Positions 46,001-54,030 of a DNA stretch of 64,000 bases are shown here, in pieces. Origin of the DNA: Cristatella mucedo. Taxonomy: Eukaryota > Bryozoa > Phylactolaemata > Cristatellidae. The notes beneath the pieces were generated by a model that was not told the DNA's origin, ran no database searches, and worked only from the letters and a program-made list of their open reading frames with translations. The stretch lies in contig WPIO01000007.1 in assembly GCA_009760855.2 (NCBI GenBank), positions 1,803,001-1,867,000 of the forward strand. Direction: 5' to 3'. The position numbers and the translations under genes are program-made. The first letter of the stretch is position 1. Each line of letters begins with the position of its first letter.

Positions 46001-46359
46001 ATGTTCAATTAAGCATGGCTGCTACAGTAGCTAAGGTCAACCCAGCGTGAAAACTTTGAATGATTTCGCAGAAACGCTCCACTGGTCAGGGCATAGACTT
46101 GAAATGCTTATTTTGTTTCTGCTTACAGATCAATGCGCTCAGACGCCTTACTTCCTCCACTGGACTTCCGCTTGTTAATAATTATAGACAGAGTCAGAAT
46201 CTTAATAGCCGGACAGTGTACTGCAGTAGCGTCGATCTCAGTCAGGCCTCGACAGTCAAGGCAACCATTCGCTGGAAAGGCCATGGCCTGCTTCGCCTAG
46301 CCTTTACGGCTGTCGTATTGCTGCACATAAAAAGTAAATATGCAGCCTTAGAATTGTGA
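21710..46359 (+). CDS. extracellular alpha-carbonic anhydrase, 8 exons
   Basis: The enzyme interconverts CO2 and bicarbonate with a zinc ion. Eight exons join with matching phases: 21710-21779, 22032-22061, 32954-33121, 34628-34773, 36781-36879, 37011-37083, 41964-42133 and 46129-46359. From the second exon on they give 305 codons plus stop, a normal length for the family. Zinc ligands are the two His of HFHWG (exon 4) and the His that follows MEL at the exon 4/5 junction. The gatekeeper Glu of GSEHT and the active-site Thr-Thr of SSTTPGC are kept. FPTCGG and TTPGC supply the Cys pair that forms the disulphide in secreted and membrane forms, in line with the signal peptide. The proton-shuttle His is Tyr (NIGYT). 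The C-terminus has a short hydrophobic stretch that may be an anchor. Intron positions resemble those of vertebrate genes as I remember them. Introns 2, 6 and 7 are full of LINEs. Confidence 0.9.
21929..22061 (+). CDS. alternative carbonic anhydrase first exon (no signal peptide)
   Basis: ATG at 21929 sits in a strong context (ggcggcgATGG) and its frame runs unbroken into exon 2 and the donor at 22062. This would make a 339-residue protein without a signal peptide, starting [17 protein letters not shown]. It competes with the spliced form that uses the acceptor at 22031. The Cys pair argues for the secreted form. A transcript would decide. Confidence 0.35.
22032..22061 (+). CDS. carbonic anhydrase exon 2, 30 bp
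   Basis: A tiny exon between the acceptor tttgcag at 22031 and the donor g|gtaagc at 22062, phase 1 at both ends. It encodes TSWSYDGND, the conserved W-x-Y-x-G start of the mature catalytic domain. The intron upstream is 252 bp. The one downstream is 10.9 kb. Confidence 0.75.
22797..24085 (+). mobile_element. LINE-B copy, degraded, inside intron
   Basis: Sense reverse transcriptase remains at 22800-23000 (TEAALLRA then [13 protein letters not shown]) are followed by decayed palm, thumb and C-terminal parts. The polyprotein end is near 23960. No intact frame over 90 codons remains. It lies in the large second intron of the carbonic anhydrase gene. Confidence 0.7.
24170..24495 (-). mobile_element. 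LINE-B fragment, degraded
   Basis: Minus-strand remains of the LINE-B C-terminal region, recognisable by similarity to 53640-53930 (cgacctgtgggagcatgtgaac, then the aggtctgttagagatg segment). It meets the previous sense copy tail to tail. Confidence 0.55.
24750..24992 (-). repeat. tRNA-derived SINE, second head type
   Basis: Read on the minus strand, it starts with an A box (tatagcccagggttaagg) and a B box (ggattcgattcctgc). It has a longer middle part and ends in the same 3' module as the other SINEs (cttctgccgctac and gctgttaggtcagc). The head differs from the 15876/26722 type. Confidence 0.75.
24993..26721. other. unassigned intron sequence, weak LINE-B trace at end
   Basis: No exon was found. 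An 18-bp sequence (gcccgttaacaggaagca) is duplicated at 25623-25640 and 25645-25662. From about 26290 to 26560 there is weak similarity to the LINE-B C-terminal region, for example gtgcctgtagttcgtacacccc. Confidence 0.35.
26722..26911 (+). repeat. tRNA-derived SINE with TTTA tail
   Basis: Full-length copy: head gtgatggcacactaggtaag, B box gggtttgaatcctgc, body and 3' module ending gctgttaaatcagcc, then a ttta-repeat tail to about 26911. It is in sense orientation to the host gene. Confidence 0.85.
27190..28215 (+). mobile_element. LINE-A-like reverse transcriptase fragment
   Basis: Sense copy of the reverse transcriptase, divergent from the 28505 copy. It holds [17 protein letters not shown] and [13 protein letters not shown] at 27490-27640, then, after frame changes, [13 protein letters not shown] with the catalytic YADD at about 27870-27910. 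It ends at the HARSLFKI block. Both ends are truncated. Conserved residues are altered in places, for example Ser for Phe in the SAAFNTI motif. Confidence 0.8.
28237..28391 (+). repeat. tRNA-derived SINE
   Basis: Head gccgtgatggcacactagg, a mutated B box (ttggttctaatcctgg), and a shortened 3' module ending gctgaatcagc. It lies 20 bases after the LINE-A-like fragment. Confidence 0.8.
28564..29013 (-). pseudogene. LINE-A C-terminal domain
   Basis: An open frame of 149 codons, one frameshift after the reverse transcriptase. It contains LPVEQRIQ-like, [12 protein letters not shown] and [14 protein letters not shown] blocks, the standard C-terminal region of the CR1/L2 group. It ends at TAG-containing sequence 40 bases before the tail repeats. 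Confidence 0.8.
29019..30628 (-). pseudogene. LINE-A reverse transcriptase region
   Basis: Two open pieces (30059-30628 and 29019-30062) are divided by a stop and frameshift at about 30060. They cover the thumb-proximal linker and the palm: [28 protein letters not shown] (first catalytic Asp), [28 protein letters not shown] (catalytic Asp-Asp) and [14 protein letters not shown]. The domain copies RNA into DNA at the nick. All three catalytic Asp are kept. Confidence 0.9.
30487..31650 (-). pseudogene. LINE-A endonuclease region
   Basis: A 387-codon open frame whose first 250 residues are an apurinic-type (EEP) endonuclease, which nicks target DNA to prime reverse transcription. Motifs visible in order are [14 protein letters not shown] (catalytic Glu), [18 protein letters not shown] (catalytic Asp and Asn) and LSDHCSVSF (catalytic Asp-His). 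All key residues are present. A frameshift near 30640 separates it from the reverse transcriptase frame. Confidence 0.9.
32040..32549 (+). mobile_element. LINE-A 3' fragment, sense
   Basis: Reads as the C-terminal and 3' UTR part of LINE-A on the + strand, ending with ggcttggtggagttacag. It is more diverged than the full-length copy that ends 45 bases upstream in the opposite orientation. Confidence 0.7.
32664..32752. repeat. (GA)n and (GATA)n microsatellite
   Basis: Runs of gaga, then gatagatagata, then gagaga, about 200 bases before carbonic anhydrase exon 3. Confidence 0.9.
32954..33121 (+). CDS. carbonic anhydrase exon 3
   Basis: Acceptor ctgctgcag, donor g|gtgagt, phase 1 at both ends. 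It encodes [14 protein letters not shown], then [10 protein letters not shown] and ends QNIGYT. The first Cys of the extracellular disulphide is here. The Tyr in NIGYT replaces the proton-shuttle His of fast isozymes. Confidence 0.92.
33122..34627. other. carbonic anhydrase intron 3
   Basis: I see no further exon or known repeat. A minus-strand frame of 136 codons (33100-33510) overlaps the end of exon 3 and has no recognisable domain. It may be chance. Confidence 0.5.
34628..34773 (+). CDS. carbonic anhydrase exon 4
   Basis: Acceptor cgttgtag, donor gag|gttcgt, phase 1 to phase 0. It encodes [23 protein letters not shown] with two zinc ligands, GSEHTI with the conserved Glu, and ends RFPME. 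The donor is a weak match to the consensus. Reading through it loses the family match at once, which supports the boundary. Confidence 0.93.
34774..36780. other. carbonic anhydrase intron 4
   Basis: No mobile element is obvious apart from a (GT)n microsatellite near its 3' end. Short frames here are not supported as exons. Confidence 0.5.
36665..36706. repeat. (GT)n microsatellite
   Basis: A gtgcgcgcgcg start passes into about 13 gt units, 75 bases upstream of exon 5. Confidence 0.9.
36781..36879 (+). CDS. carbonic anhydrase exon 5
   Basis: Acceptor cgctgcag, donor gag|gtgagt, phase 0 at both ends, 33 codons. It starts [10 protein letters not shown], which supplies the third zinc-binding His, and ends [10 protein letters not shown], a core beta strand of the family. 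Confidence 0.93.
37011..37083 (+). CDS. carbonic anhydrase exon 6
   Basis: Acceptor ttttttgcag, donor cag|gtccga, phase 0 to phase 1. It encodes [18 protein letters not shown] and the surface helix that follows. The preceding intron is only 131 bp. The donor is weak, but the phase fits the next exon. Confidence 0.85.
37200..38110 (+). mobile_element. LINE-B 3' half, degraded
   Basis: Contains the C-terminal region ([13 protein letters not shown]-type block at about 37680-37730), the decayed polyprotein end, the 3' UTR landmark and an altered terminal hairpin (gccgagaaagggataaggtt). It ends with a short aat tail at 38105-38120. Confidence 0.75.
38262..38400. repeat. AT-rich double palindrome
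   Basis: The right part, 38314-38389, is a perfect 76-bp palindrome centred at 38351/38352, with 38-bp arms containing acaaacaaacaaacacac and its complement. The left part, 38265-38319, is a second palindrome of ta repeats around gc flanked by cttaat and attaag. Both could extrude as cruciforms. Confidence 0.85.
38840..39850 (+). mobile_element. LINE-A copy, split by a SINE
   Basis: 38840-39170 matches the end of the LINE-A reverse transcriptase (a VVRPSS-like block and ASRPSHS). 39410-39710 matches the C-terminal domain ([11 protein letters not shown]). 39790-39850 matches the 3' UTR and the ttgcattacat tail. A SINE separates the first two parts. Confidence 0.65.
39200..39405 (+). repeat. 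tRNA-derived SINE, degraded
   Basis: A decayed head with a B-box-like ggtctcgagtccaac is followed by the shared 3' module (gctcttcttccgctac and gctgctggatcagctg). It interrupts a LINE-A copy. Confidence 0.6.
40070..40318 (+). mobile_element. LINE-B 3' end with ATT tail
   Basis: Short 5'-truncated copy, close to that at 20690-21105. It shares the 3' UTR, the terminal hairpin gcgcctagaaaaagattaag and ttctctgagggcgc, and about seven att units. It lies in intron 6 of carbonic anhydrase. Confidence 0.85.
40319..41963. other. intron sequence without recognised elements
   Basis: No repeat or further exon could be supported. A segment at about 40760-40815 looks superficially like a carbonic anhydrase strand but does not hold up. 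Confidence 0.4.
41964..42133 (+). CDS. carbonic anhydrase exon 7
   Basis: Acceptor ttattatag, donor cag|gttagt, phase 1 to phase 0. It encodes [19 protein letters not shown] and ends RVSESQ. The Thr-Thr pair and the second disulphide Cys are here. Ser replaces the usual Leu before TT and Gly replaces the second Pro. The invariant Trp of VIW is present. Confidence 0.93.
42555..44920 (-). mobile_element. LINE-B copy, interrupted by LINE-A
   Basis: Antisense copy of LINE-B with the 3' end near 42555 (aat tail and the gaacgcaatctctttctaggcg hairpin region on the + strand). The C-terminal part is at 42830-43250, reverse transcriptase at 43430-44480 (for example [12 protein letters not shown] read on the minus strand) and the preceding linker runs to about 44920. 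A LINE-A fragment is inserted at 43566-43942. Frames are heavily broken. Confidence 0.8.
43566..43942 (-). mobile_element. LINE-A 3' fragment nested in LINE-B
   Basis: A 5'-truncated LINE-A copy with its ACATT-like tail at 43566-43582. It is flanked by the duplication ggagatat at 43558-43565 and 43943-43950. Removing it restores continuity of the LINE-B reverse transcriptase region. Confidence 0.9.
44921..45535. other. unassigned intron sequence
   Basis: A minus-strand 71-codon frame (44963-45178) has no recognisable domain. A short (tgat/tgaa)n-like run lies at about 45514-45535. Nothing else is seen. Confidence 0.35.
45540..45770 (-). mobile_element. LINE-B 3' end
   Basis: Antisense 5'-truncated copy: hairpin region (cctcagagaactcaatctc then aggtgctttac) followed by the 3' UTR landmark (acagtgtcagcacgcataag). 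It ends at the polyprotein end. Confidence 0.8.
46129..46359 (+). CDS. carbonic anhydrase exon 8 with stop
   Basis: Acceptor tgcttacag, phase 0. It encodes [15 protein letters not shown], then [15 protein letters not shown], the C-terminal signature of the family. A 35-residue extension follows with the hydrophobic run [14 protein letters not shown] and a polar end, closed by TGA at 46357-46359. The tail could be a membrane or GPI anchor signal. Confidence 0.92.
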   Translation: MNALRRLTSSTGLPLVNNYRQSQNLNSRTVYCSSVDLSQASTVKATIRWKGHGLLRLAFTAVVLLHIKSKYAALEL

Positions 46360-46532
46360 CAATTCGTCTTGGATACCATGTCAAACCACCAGTGCATCTG
46401 GATCTTGGCGATGCCGCCTACTTAAATTTATGTAAATGAATACAGTGGCACATCTATTAGCGTTCATTGGTCAAGATTCGCATTTCAGCAGTTATTTCTT
46501 CATGGCACTTTAGTAAACTTGTATAAAATTTT

Positions 46533-46538
46533 ATTAAA
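46533..46538 (+). terminator. possible polyadenylation signal ATTAAA
   Basis: An attaaa hexamer lies about 175 bases after the carbonic anhydrase stop codon. It is the nearest close match to a polyadenylation signal that I noticed. A downstream GT-rich element is not obvious. Confidence 0.3.
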
Positions 46539-46869
46539 CAATGAGCAGGCTTTGAAACATTAAAATTCTAATGAAAGACTGTGTTACTTGGATTATTTAA
46601 GAGAAAGCATGTGGAGCTATGCTAAATGCGCCAGCCAGAAAAGCAACCGTGAGGTCAATATTGCTTATTCGTTTTTTTTACGTTCAGCTGGAGCCCCGTT
46701 TCTACATCTCTGTGTCCTTGTATAAACATCTAAGAAACAACTGCTGCAGCTCTTAATCCAGCAATGCGAGAACAGCTAGGACTTCATATCTTGGCAAATT
46801 AATAATTTCCTGACGGGGTGCACTGATATTTTCTTTAAAAAGCCGGTATCGAGCGGTGAATACATATAT

Positions 46870-49075
46870 CTCTTTCTGTAACTCCAAAAACCACAAAAGC
46901 TAAGTGGGTGTTAAGCGGGAGACTTCTTGTATAGCTCAGTGCAGTCTGACTGGCTTTCCGTACCCATTCGGTAGCCAACAGACTTCGTTTCACGAAACCA
47001 AAAGAAACTGAGAAGCATAGCTGAATCAGGAGGGCTGTTGAGGGAGTGATTAGCATAGAAGTAGCAGCTCGAGACGTTCTTTAAGCGAAGGCAGGAAACA
47101 GCTCATTTATTGTCCGCAGAAGACTTTAGGGCATTATGAGGCTGAAAGTGGTGGAGCTGTTCAGCTAGGTATGAAGGAGCCAAGCCATTACGAGCATGGT
47201 GGGATCAGAGTGCGGTCTGATATGTACACTTTTTGATCGTCCTGAAGCCATCGCTTCTCCTTCAGCAAAGAAATTACTTTGAACTTTTCGAATTGATAAA
47301 CTAGCTTTGCAGCCATATACATCCACGGATGCAGTGGCTTAGTGGCTTTTTCCTGTTGCCCAGCCGAAATTTAATTGCAGTAATATTGCCGAGACTTTGC
47401 AATAGAAGTCTTTGAAATTGATTATAATAATAATAATAGGTTTGTATAGCGCTCTCATAGAACTGAATCTCTTTCTAGGTACTTTAGAGATTCTGTTTAG
47501 AGAGCATTACAAAACGACTGATGGTAACATCTGCAAGCAGCAGGCACAGTATAAGAGGTACATTCATAAGAAGAACGAATCACAGAGACCCACCAAATGC
47601 TACAGTGAATATGTACGTTTTAAGCTTCTTTTTAAATGTTGTCATGCCAGAGGACGTTGTGATGTGAGTCGGTAGTGAGTTAGATCTTCATCCAACCCAG
47701 TCTTCCTAAAGCAGTGCTTAATTCTGCACTTAACGCGACGTATCGTTTAAAGTTTTATCATATATTGAAAGAAGTCTCCACGACTCTCCATGCGGGAAAA
47801 ATGCACGGGAGCATAATCTTTAAAGGTGCTGTTATACGTCATGTTCACTGCATTTGTGAGATAATCAGGGCTGTTGGTTAAGTCTGGGTGCAGATCAAGA
47901 GACCTGCTTCGTATACAAATTTTATAAGGTTCTCCGGGTCAAAGCGTAAGTTGCATCGCTAGGCAAACTCGACGCTACCCTGCACGTACAATGGGACAGG
48001 AGCAGTAAATGAGAAAGAGCAATGATATGAGATGGTCAGCGGGCGCATAACACGGTCAATGGGGCAGACATCCTTAGTGATAACGAGATCCACAAAGTAG
48101 CCACTGCCGTGAGTGGTAAAGCTAACGGCTGCGACCAAGCCGAAGTTCTCCATACATCAAGAAATAAGTGGCCTGGCTATTGCTAGGGCTTTCAACATGG
48201 ACGTTGAAGTCTCCTGCAATCAATAACGGCCAATCAGGCGCAAATATTTTAGAGTGGAACTCCAAAACGCCTCTACAAACAAGGTTAGATAGCCTGATAA
48301 GCATGATTAGGGACTTGATTGCAACTAATTCAAATGATGTCCCATGCAAAAAATCGCATGCATGCCTTGTAGCCAAAGGATTCACGAACAGCGTTAGCAG
48401 CCCAGCCACCCACCTTTTCAGACGGCAGGGACTGAAAAAATGAGAACCCGGGTGGGATTGTCTCAGATTCTCAGCCATCAGAGCAGGACGTCATCCATGT
48501 CCTAGCAGAAATGCATCTAGCTTCTCCTGGATAGCTGGATATCGGAGATAGGTAAGCCCTTGTTTCTTTAGTGAGCGTAAATTTTACCTGCGGAATTTAA
48601 GAGGCATAAGTTCCCAATAAGTTCGCGGCTCCAATTAAGAGGCGAACGTGCTAGGCGGTATGTGGCCGGCCCGGCAGCCGCTGGCCTAGGATTTTTAATG
48701 GAATCTTAGTAGGGACCGACGGTAGACTTTTCACAACTAACTCAGGCACGACTAGCGAGCTACAACGACAAAGATTTATAATCAGTCCTTTAAACCCATG
48801 GGTCACGTGGTTTGTAAGTCAAGCGGTTGGTAGGGCGAAAAAAGGATGCAGGAAGGTCATTACAGACCCGCCTAAGAGTTCTCGCCGGTAGGTATTGACT
48901 AATAGCGACATCGAAACTTTTGCTAAGCAAGTTCCCTTTTGAGAAGCATATCTTACTAACAGCAGCTTGCTAACAGTCACAGCGAAGACGTCAGCGGAGT
49001 ACCCTAAGAAGTCCGGTAAGGATCCGTACACCAATTGGAGTCGTCCGAGGCCGCTCTCTAGCGCGGGAAGGAAGA
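46870..49075 (-). mobile_element. LINE-A copy with internal deletion
   Basis: 46870-47415 is the 3' UTR, C-terminal and last reverse transcriptase part. 47690-49075 is the endonuclease part and 5' UTR up to the same 5' end as the full-length copy. Most of the reverse transcriptase is missing, and a LINE-B 3' end lies in its place. The endonuclease has lost frame in several places. Confidence 0.8.
47418..47692 (-). mobile_element. LINE-B 3' fragment inside LINE-A
   Basis: Starts with an aat-repeat tail on the + strand (ttataataataataataggt), then a hairpin-like tctcatagaactgaatctc, 3' UTR and the polyprotein end. It sits exactly at the deletion in the LINE-A copy. Confidence 0.7.
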
Positions 49076-49510
49076 CTACTTAGCGCTCCAACTCTAACAT
49101 GCAGCTCATGTATCCAATCGCCATATTCTATATGTCGACTTCCTCGACTCGTCTGTAGAACCTAAAATCAATGCTAGTTTTCGGTCTTTGGCGGTGTTTG
49201 CTGCCCATTGGACAGTTACTATTTCTGGACAGTTTCAGTCGGCCCACTACACAGTCAGACAGCTCTATCTGACCGTCGAGCACATTTTCACGAAGTTTGC
49301 GGGTCACAGGCAAAGTGCAGCAGTCAGCCAAGTTAGAGACGACGCCCGTGATATTTACCTTTCAGCTAAGCCTAAGCAAAGGTTTTGTTATTTCAAGACT
49401 CGTTATCAGAATACACACAAGTGTAATGCAAAACCCTGCAAAAAACCAACCCTCTTAACAAAGGCATTACTTCATTGGCACGATGAAAAACTAGGATAGC
49501 AGTAATACAT
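49076..49510. other. unassigned sequence with 103-codon ORF
   Basis: A + strand frame at 49188-49499 is open for 103 codons. It is rich in basic residues, Cys and Gln near the end. I recognise no family and see no exon signals. Confidence 0.3.
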
Positions 49511-49514
49511 TTGC

Positions 49515-50030
49515 ATAGTAGTAGTACCCTCAGGGAACTAACCTCTTGCTTGGCTCCTCACGCGTTTTAGAAATGATGTATGCCACTATGGTTACTGATA
49601 ATATGCACTCCATATGCACAAGTAGGCACACACAAAAACGTTCGCACAGACCCAGCAAGTGTTGTGAGAAAATGTGCCTTTTTAGCTTCATTTTATATTT
49701 TCTGAAGTCTATTGAATGTCGTAACATCAGTAAGGAATGCATTTCATCAACAGGGAGAACACGAACTGAAGGCGGAGTCTCCATGGGATTAAGGTTGGTT
49801 CAAGATATAGCTAAACGATTTGAGGTAGAAAAGCGGTAGTACGATGCCTAGCCTGGCGGAGAAGTATTTTGGATAGGTAGGCCAGAGATAGAGAATGAAC
49901 GAAATTTAAATTGATCCTTGGTGGATCCTTGAATGCGGTCGACTGCCTGACTGGAAGCCAGTGAAGGTCGGCAAGAATTAGTATGATGCGATGTGGTTAC
50001 TGGGTGAATTACGTTTCACCATCAATGCCT
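49515..50030 (-). mobile_element. LINE-B 3' fragment, degraded
   Basis: Antisense LINE-B: hairpin remnant (ctcagggaactaacctcttg), 3' UTR without the usual tail, and C-terminal region (agtctccatgggattaaggttg). It ends next to the target site of the following LINE-A. Confidence 0.65.
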
Positions 50031-50070
50031 ACGCCGCTTTGGGCAGTGAATTTGCATGGTTACTTTAATT

Positions 50071-52922
50071 GTATCTCCGTCTGTAACTTCACAAAGCCAC
50101 AAAGATTATGTGGGTGTTACGCACAAGCTTTTTGTCTAGCGCACTCACGGCCTAAGCGGCTTTCAGGACGCATTCGGTAACCAACAGGTTTCGTCTCACG
50201 CAACAAAGAGAAAATGGGAAGCGTAGCAGAGTCAGGAGAGCAATTAAGGTAGTGAGTTGTTTGGAAGTAGCAGCTCAGGACTGCTGAAAAGGATGAGCCA
50301 TAGTCGGCAGCAGGAGAGTAGTTGTCGTTGCGTAAGAATTGTGGAAGCGAGTTCCACAGTCTATGACCTGCAGAGCTAAAGCTTCTGTCCCCAACGGTCT
50401 TTAAGCAGAGGAATGGAACGGCTTATTTATTGTCCACACAGGACCTGAGGGCGTGAAGAGGCTGAAACGGGTGCAGTAGTTCAGCCAGGTACGAAGGAGC
50501 CAAGCCGTGGCGGGCCTTGTGGGTCAGTCTAAGAACTTTGCTCTGTATCCGTTGCTCAGCCGGTAATCACCCTAGCTCTTTTAGCAAAGGAGACACGTGC
50601 TCAAACCTCTGAGACTTAAAGACTGGCCTTACCGCAATATTTGCAATTAGCTGCAGTGGTCTAGTTGCTTTCTTTGGTAGCCCAGCTAAAAGGGAGTTAC
50701 AATAATCAAGCCGAGACAGAACTAAGGAGCTTGTTACAGTTTTGCAAGCCGCTGTGGAAGATAGCTCCTAATCTTGGATAGGGATCAGACGCCTGGCTAG
50801 CTGCACAAGCAGTCTTCTGAATGAAGTTTTTTAAATTTAGGCAGCTGTCAAAAACGACACCTAAGTTTTGAGCACGTGGTGATGGTCGTTCAACTTCATC
50901 ACTTATTAGAAGAGCAAAGCCTGTTAATCCAGCCACACGCTTATGGTGACCTATGAGCAGAAGTTCGGGTTTATCGTCATTTAGTTTCAAGAAGTTTCCT
51001 GACATCCAGGATCGAATATCGGTAAAGAAAGCATTCAGTTTATTAGTTGCTGCAGCAGATTCCGACGGTTTGAATGACCAATACAGTTGAGTATCGTCAG
51101 TATAGAACTGATATCCTATTCCACGCCCCTTAATCACTTTTCCAGAGGTTGTGTACAGATGGAGAACACTAAGGGACCGAGTAAAGACCGTTGAGAGACT
51201 CCACTGGTGACTCGTCTCGTGTGCGACCTGGTCCCCACAAGACACGGATTGAACACGATCAGACAAGTAAGATTTAGACCATGCCAATGCCTCATCTGCC
51301 GGACCGATCCTTATTCTCAATCTTTCAAGCAGAACATCGTGATCGATGGTGTCGAAGGCAGCTGATAGATATAGCAGAGCTAGGGCAGTGACATTTCCGT
51401 CACTGCTGCCACATAAAATGTCATTGTTAACATGGAGGAGAGCAGTTTCTGTGGGAGGCTTCCTCTTGAATCCTGATTCAAATGATTCTGACATTTAACT
51501 TTTTTCAATATGCTCATCCAGCTACTTCTCAAAACGTTTTTCAAGAAATCTTGACAAGAAAGGAAGAAGAAGTGAAACTGGGCGATAGTTTTCAAGGACA
51601 TCTGCATCTAATCCAGGCTTTGTAAGTATGTGTCAAACGATTGCCGATTTGAAGGATTTGGGGACGACCCCTTTTCCTAAAGAAGAATTAAAATTCTCGG
51701 TTATGTCAAGGCTAAGTTGGTCTGCCAATAAAGATCACAGAGATGATGGTATAGGGTCTTCAGGAGACGAAATCTTTATGTTTGACCTTAGGTAGCCACA
51801 TTGCATTCAGAAACCTCGGAAAATCTTTTATGGAAGACCACGGGTTGTGATTCCGAAATTGCTGTGTACGGAGAGGGCTTTATGGAGGCACGAATGTGCA
51901 CAGTTTTTTCAGTAAAGAAGGCTCAAAACCTTTCGGCTGAACCCTTAATATCTGGGGAGTAAGACCTCTCAACATTGGTTAGTAAATGGTTTACTGTCTT
52001 ATAAATCTGTTTAGGGTCCGACTGGCAGGAAGTCAGCTTTCGAGAGAAAATAGAAGCCCTGGCTTTTTTAAGCTTCCGAGTGTAAACGCGAAGGAAGTCT
52101 TCGGAATTGACTAGATTTGTATCAGACCCCGATTTCCTGAAACGACGTTCAAGCTGCGGTTAACCCGGGTCATCTTTAGGAGTTTTTTTGTAAATTGAAA
52201 GGAATCTCCACGACTCTGCACATGGATATAATGAACGGTAGCATGCTTGTCAAGAGCAGTCCTGAGTGTCATGTTCACTGCATCAGTGAGGGTATCGAGG
52301 CTGGCGGTCGAGTCTGAATGCAGATCAATAATACCTGCACCAATAACAAATTTCAAAAATCCTTCTACGTCAATGCTTTGCAAGTTACGTCGCTTGACAA
52401 GTTCGACATTACCCGTTACGTACAAGGGAGCAGGAACAGTAGTCGAGACCGAACAATGATCTGAGAGGGTCAGTGGGCACACCACAAGGTCATTGGGGAA
52501 GACATCCTTAGTGATCACGAGATCTAGAATATGGCAACCAATGCGAGCCGAATGATTAACGTGTTGGACCAAACCAAAGTTCTTCAGACAGTCAAAAAAT
52601 GAGCAGACCTGGCAGTTGCTAAGGTTGTCAACGTGAATATTGAAGTATCCAGCAATCAGTAACTGCCTGTCACACACAAATGTTTTAGCGAGGAACTATG
52701 AAAACTCCTCTATAAACAAGTTTAGACAGCCAGAAGGAGGTCGGTATATGTCAACAGTGATAGGCATTATCTTTGATGAAGACCTGATTGCTACTGATTC
52801 AAATGATGGCCCATGCAATAAACTTCACATCTTATGGCCAAACGATTGGCGAACAACAATTGCAACGCCACCAACAACCTTGTCAGAACGCATGGACTGA
52901 TAGAATGAGAACCCGGGTGGGG
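50071..52922 (-). mobile_element. LINE-A copy, 2.85 kb, with target duplication
   Basis: Antisense, 5'-truncated within the endonuclease. It is flanked by tttaatt at 50064-50070 and 52923-52929. The reverse transcriptase frame 50706-51494 keeps [15 protein letters not shown] but reads FYTDDTQLYWSF where the family has FYADD. The endonuclease frame 52111-52677 keeps LSDHCSVS, with Tyr for Asp in the IAGYFNIHVD motif. It is inactive. Confidence 0.9.
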
Positions 52923-52929
52923 TTTAATT

Positions 52930-53384
52930 TATTGCGTCAATGCTGTTGATACAACATGCAACGACGATGCTACCATGTTTTCAATTTTTCAGACGCCGTT
53001 GATCTGACTGTCACTTTGTAGCCGATTCTTTTGAAGCTATCAACCCCATTGTTGCTTACATCCTAAATTTGGGAATGTTTCAAGTGACTATAAGGAGATT
53101 AAGTTCTCTGAGGACGCTATGCAAGTGTATTAGTAGTATTACTATTATTATTTTTATAAAGCGCTACTGCTAACGGCAAATGTCAAGCTGCTGCATAAAT
53201 GAAAGCCTCGCGGTTACATTTCGTAATGTTCGAATCTTAGTTTAATTTTGAGGGTACATTTAATTCCGTATGCAATGTAAGATCTGCTAGCACCAGGATA
53301 GTCTCCCAGCTACGCAACAGGCTGCAAAAGAAATCATCAGTGCTCTCGTGCCTTGATGATTAGTTGTGCGTCACTCGTGTAGGC

Positions 53385-53386
<2 letters not shown>
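52930..53386. other. spacer with a LINE-B terminal scrap
   Basis: 53090-53160 carries the + strand terminal hairpin of LINE-B (aaggagattaagttctctg then aggacgct) and an att-like tail. The rest is unassigned. Confidence 0.5.
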
Positions 53387-53417
<31 letters not shown>

Positions 53418-54030
53418 TTGCACTTGATAAAGCGCCCTCAGAGAACTTAGTCTCTTTCTAGGCGCTTTACATTTGCTGCAAAGTGATACGCAATAGAATA
53501 GTAAGTAAAATCATGCTTGAAAAACAAACAAAATGAATAACATGGTTAGGGGTTACATGCACTGGGTCAGCATGCAACTGTGGTTAGTGGCAGCATGAAC
53601 AGTGTCAGCACGCATAAGCACATCGAGGACGAATCACAAGGACCCACTAAATGCTGTCCTAAATAGGTATGTTTTTAAGTTTCTTTTAAATGTGGTCAGG
53701 TCAGGGGATGTTCTGATGCAGGTCGGGAGGGAGTTCCAGGCTGTGGGAGCATACGAGCTAAATGCACGGTCTCCAAAGGATTTAAGGTTTGTACGAGGTA
53801 TTTCTAGACTGTTGGATTCCGAAAAGCGAGTGGTACGATGCTTTGCCTGATGGGGTAGTATATCTGAAAGATAGGCTGGAGCCATAGAATGAAGAGACCT
53901 AAAAGTGAGCGACAAAACCTTGAAGTCAATCCGTTGCTTGACTGGTAACCAGTGCAGGTCGGCGAGAAGTGGAGTAATGTGGCAACTGCGACGCTCACGA
54001 CAGACAAGCCTAGCTGCAGAGTTTTGCTTC
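53387..54030 (-). mobile_element. LINE-B 3' end, well preserved
   Basis: Antisense copy with a tail of about nine aat units (53387-53417). It has the hairpin gcgccctcagagaacttag and tctctttctaggcgc, the 3' UTR and the C-terminal region. The frame 53634-53915 keeps SLTFRSLHSMAPAYLSD and SYAPTAWNSLPT. Confidence 0.85.
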
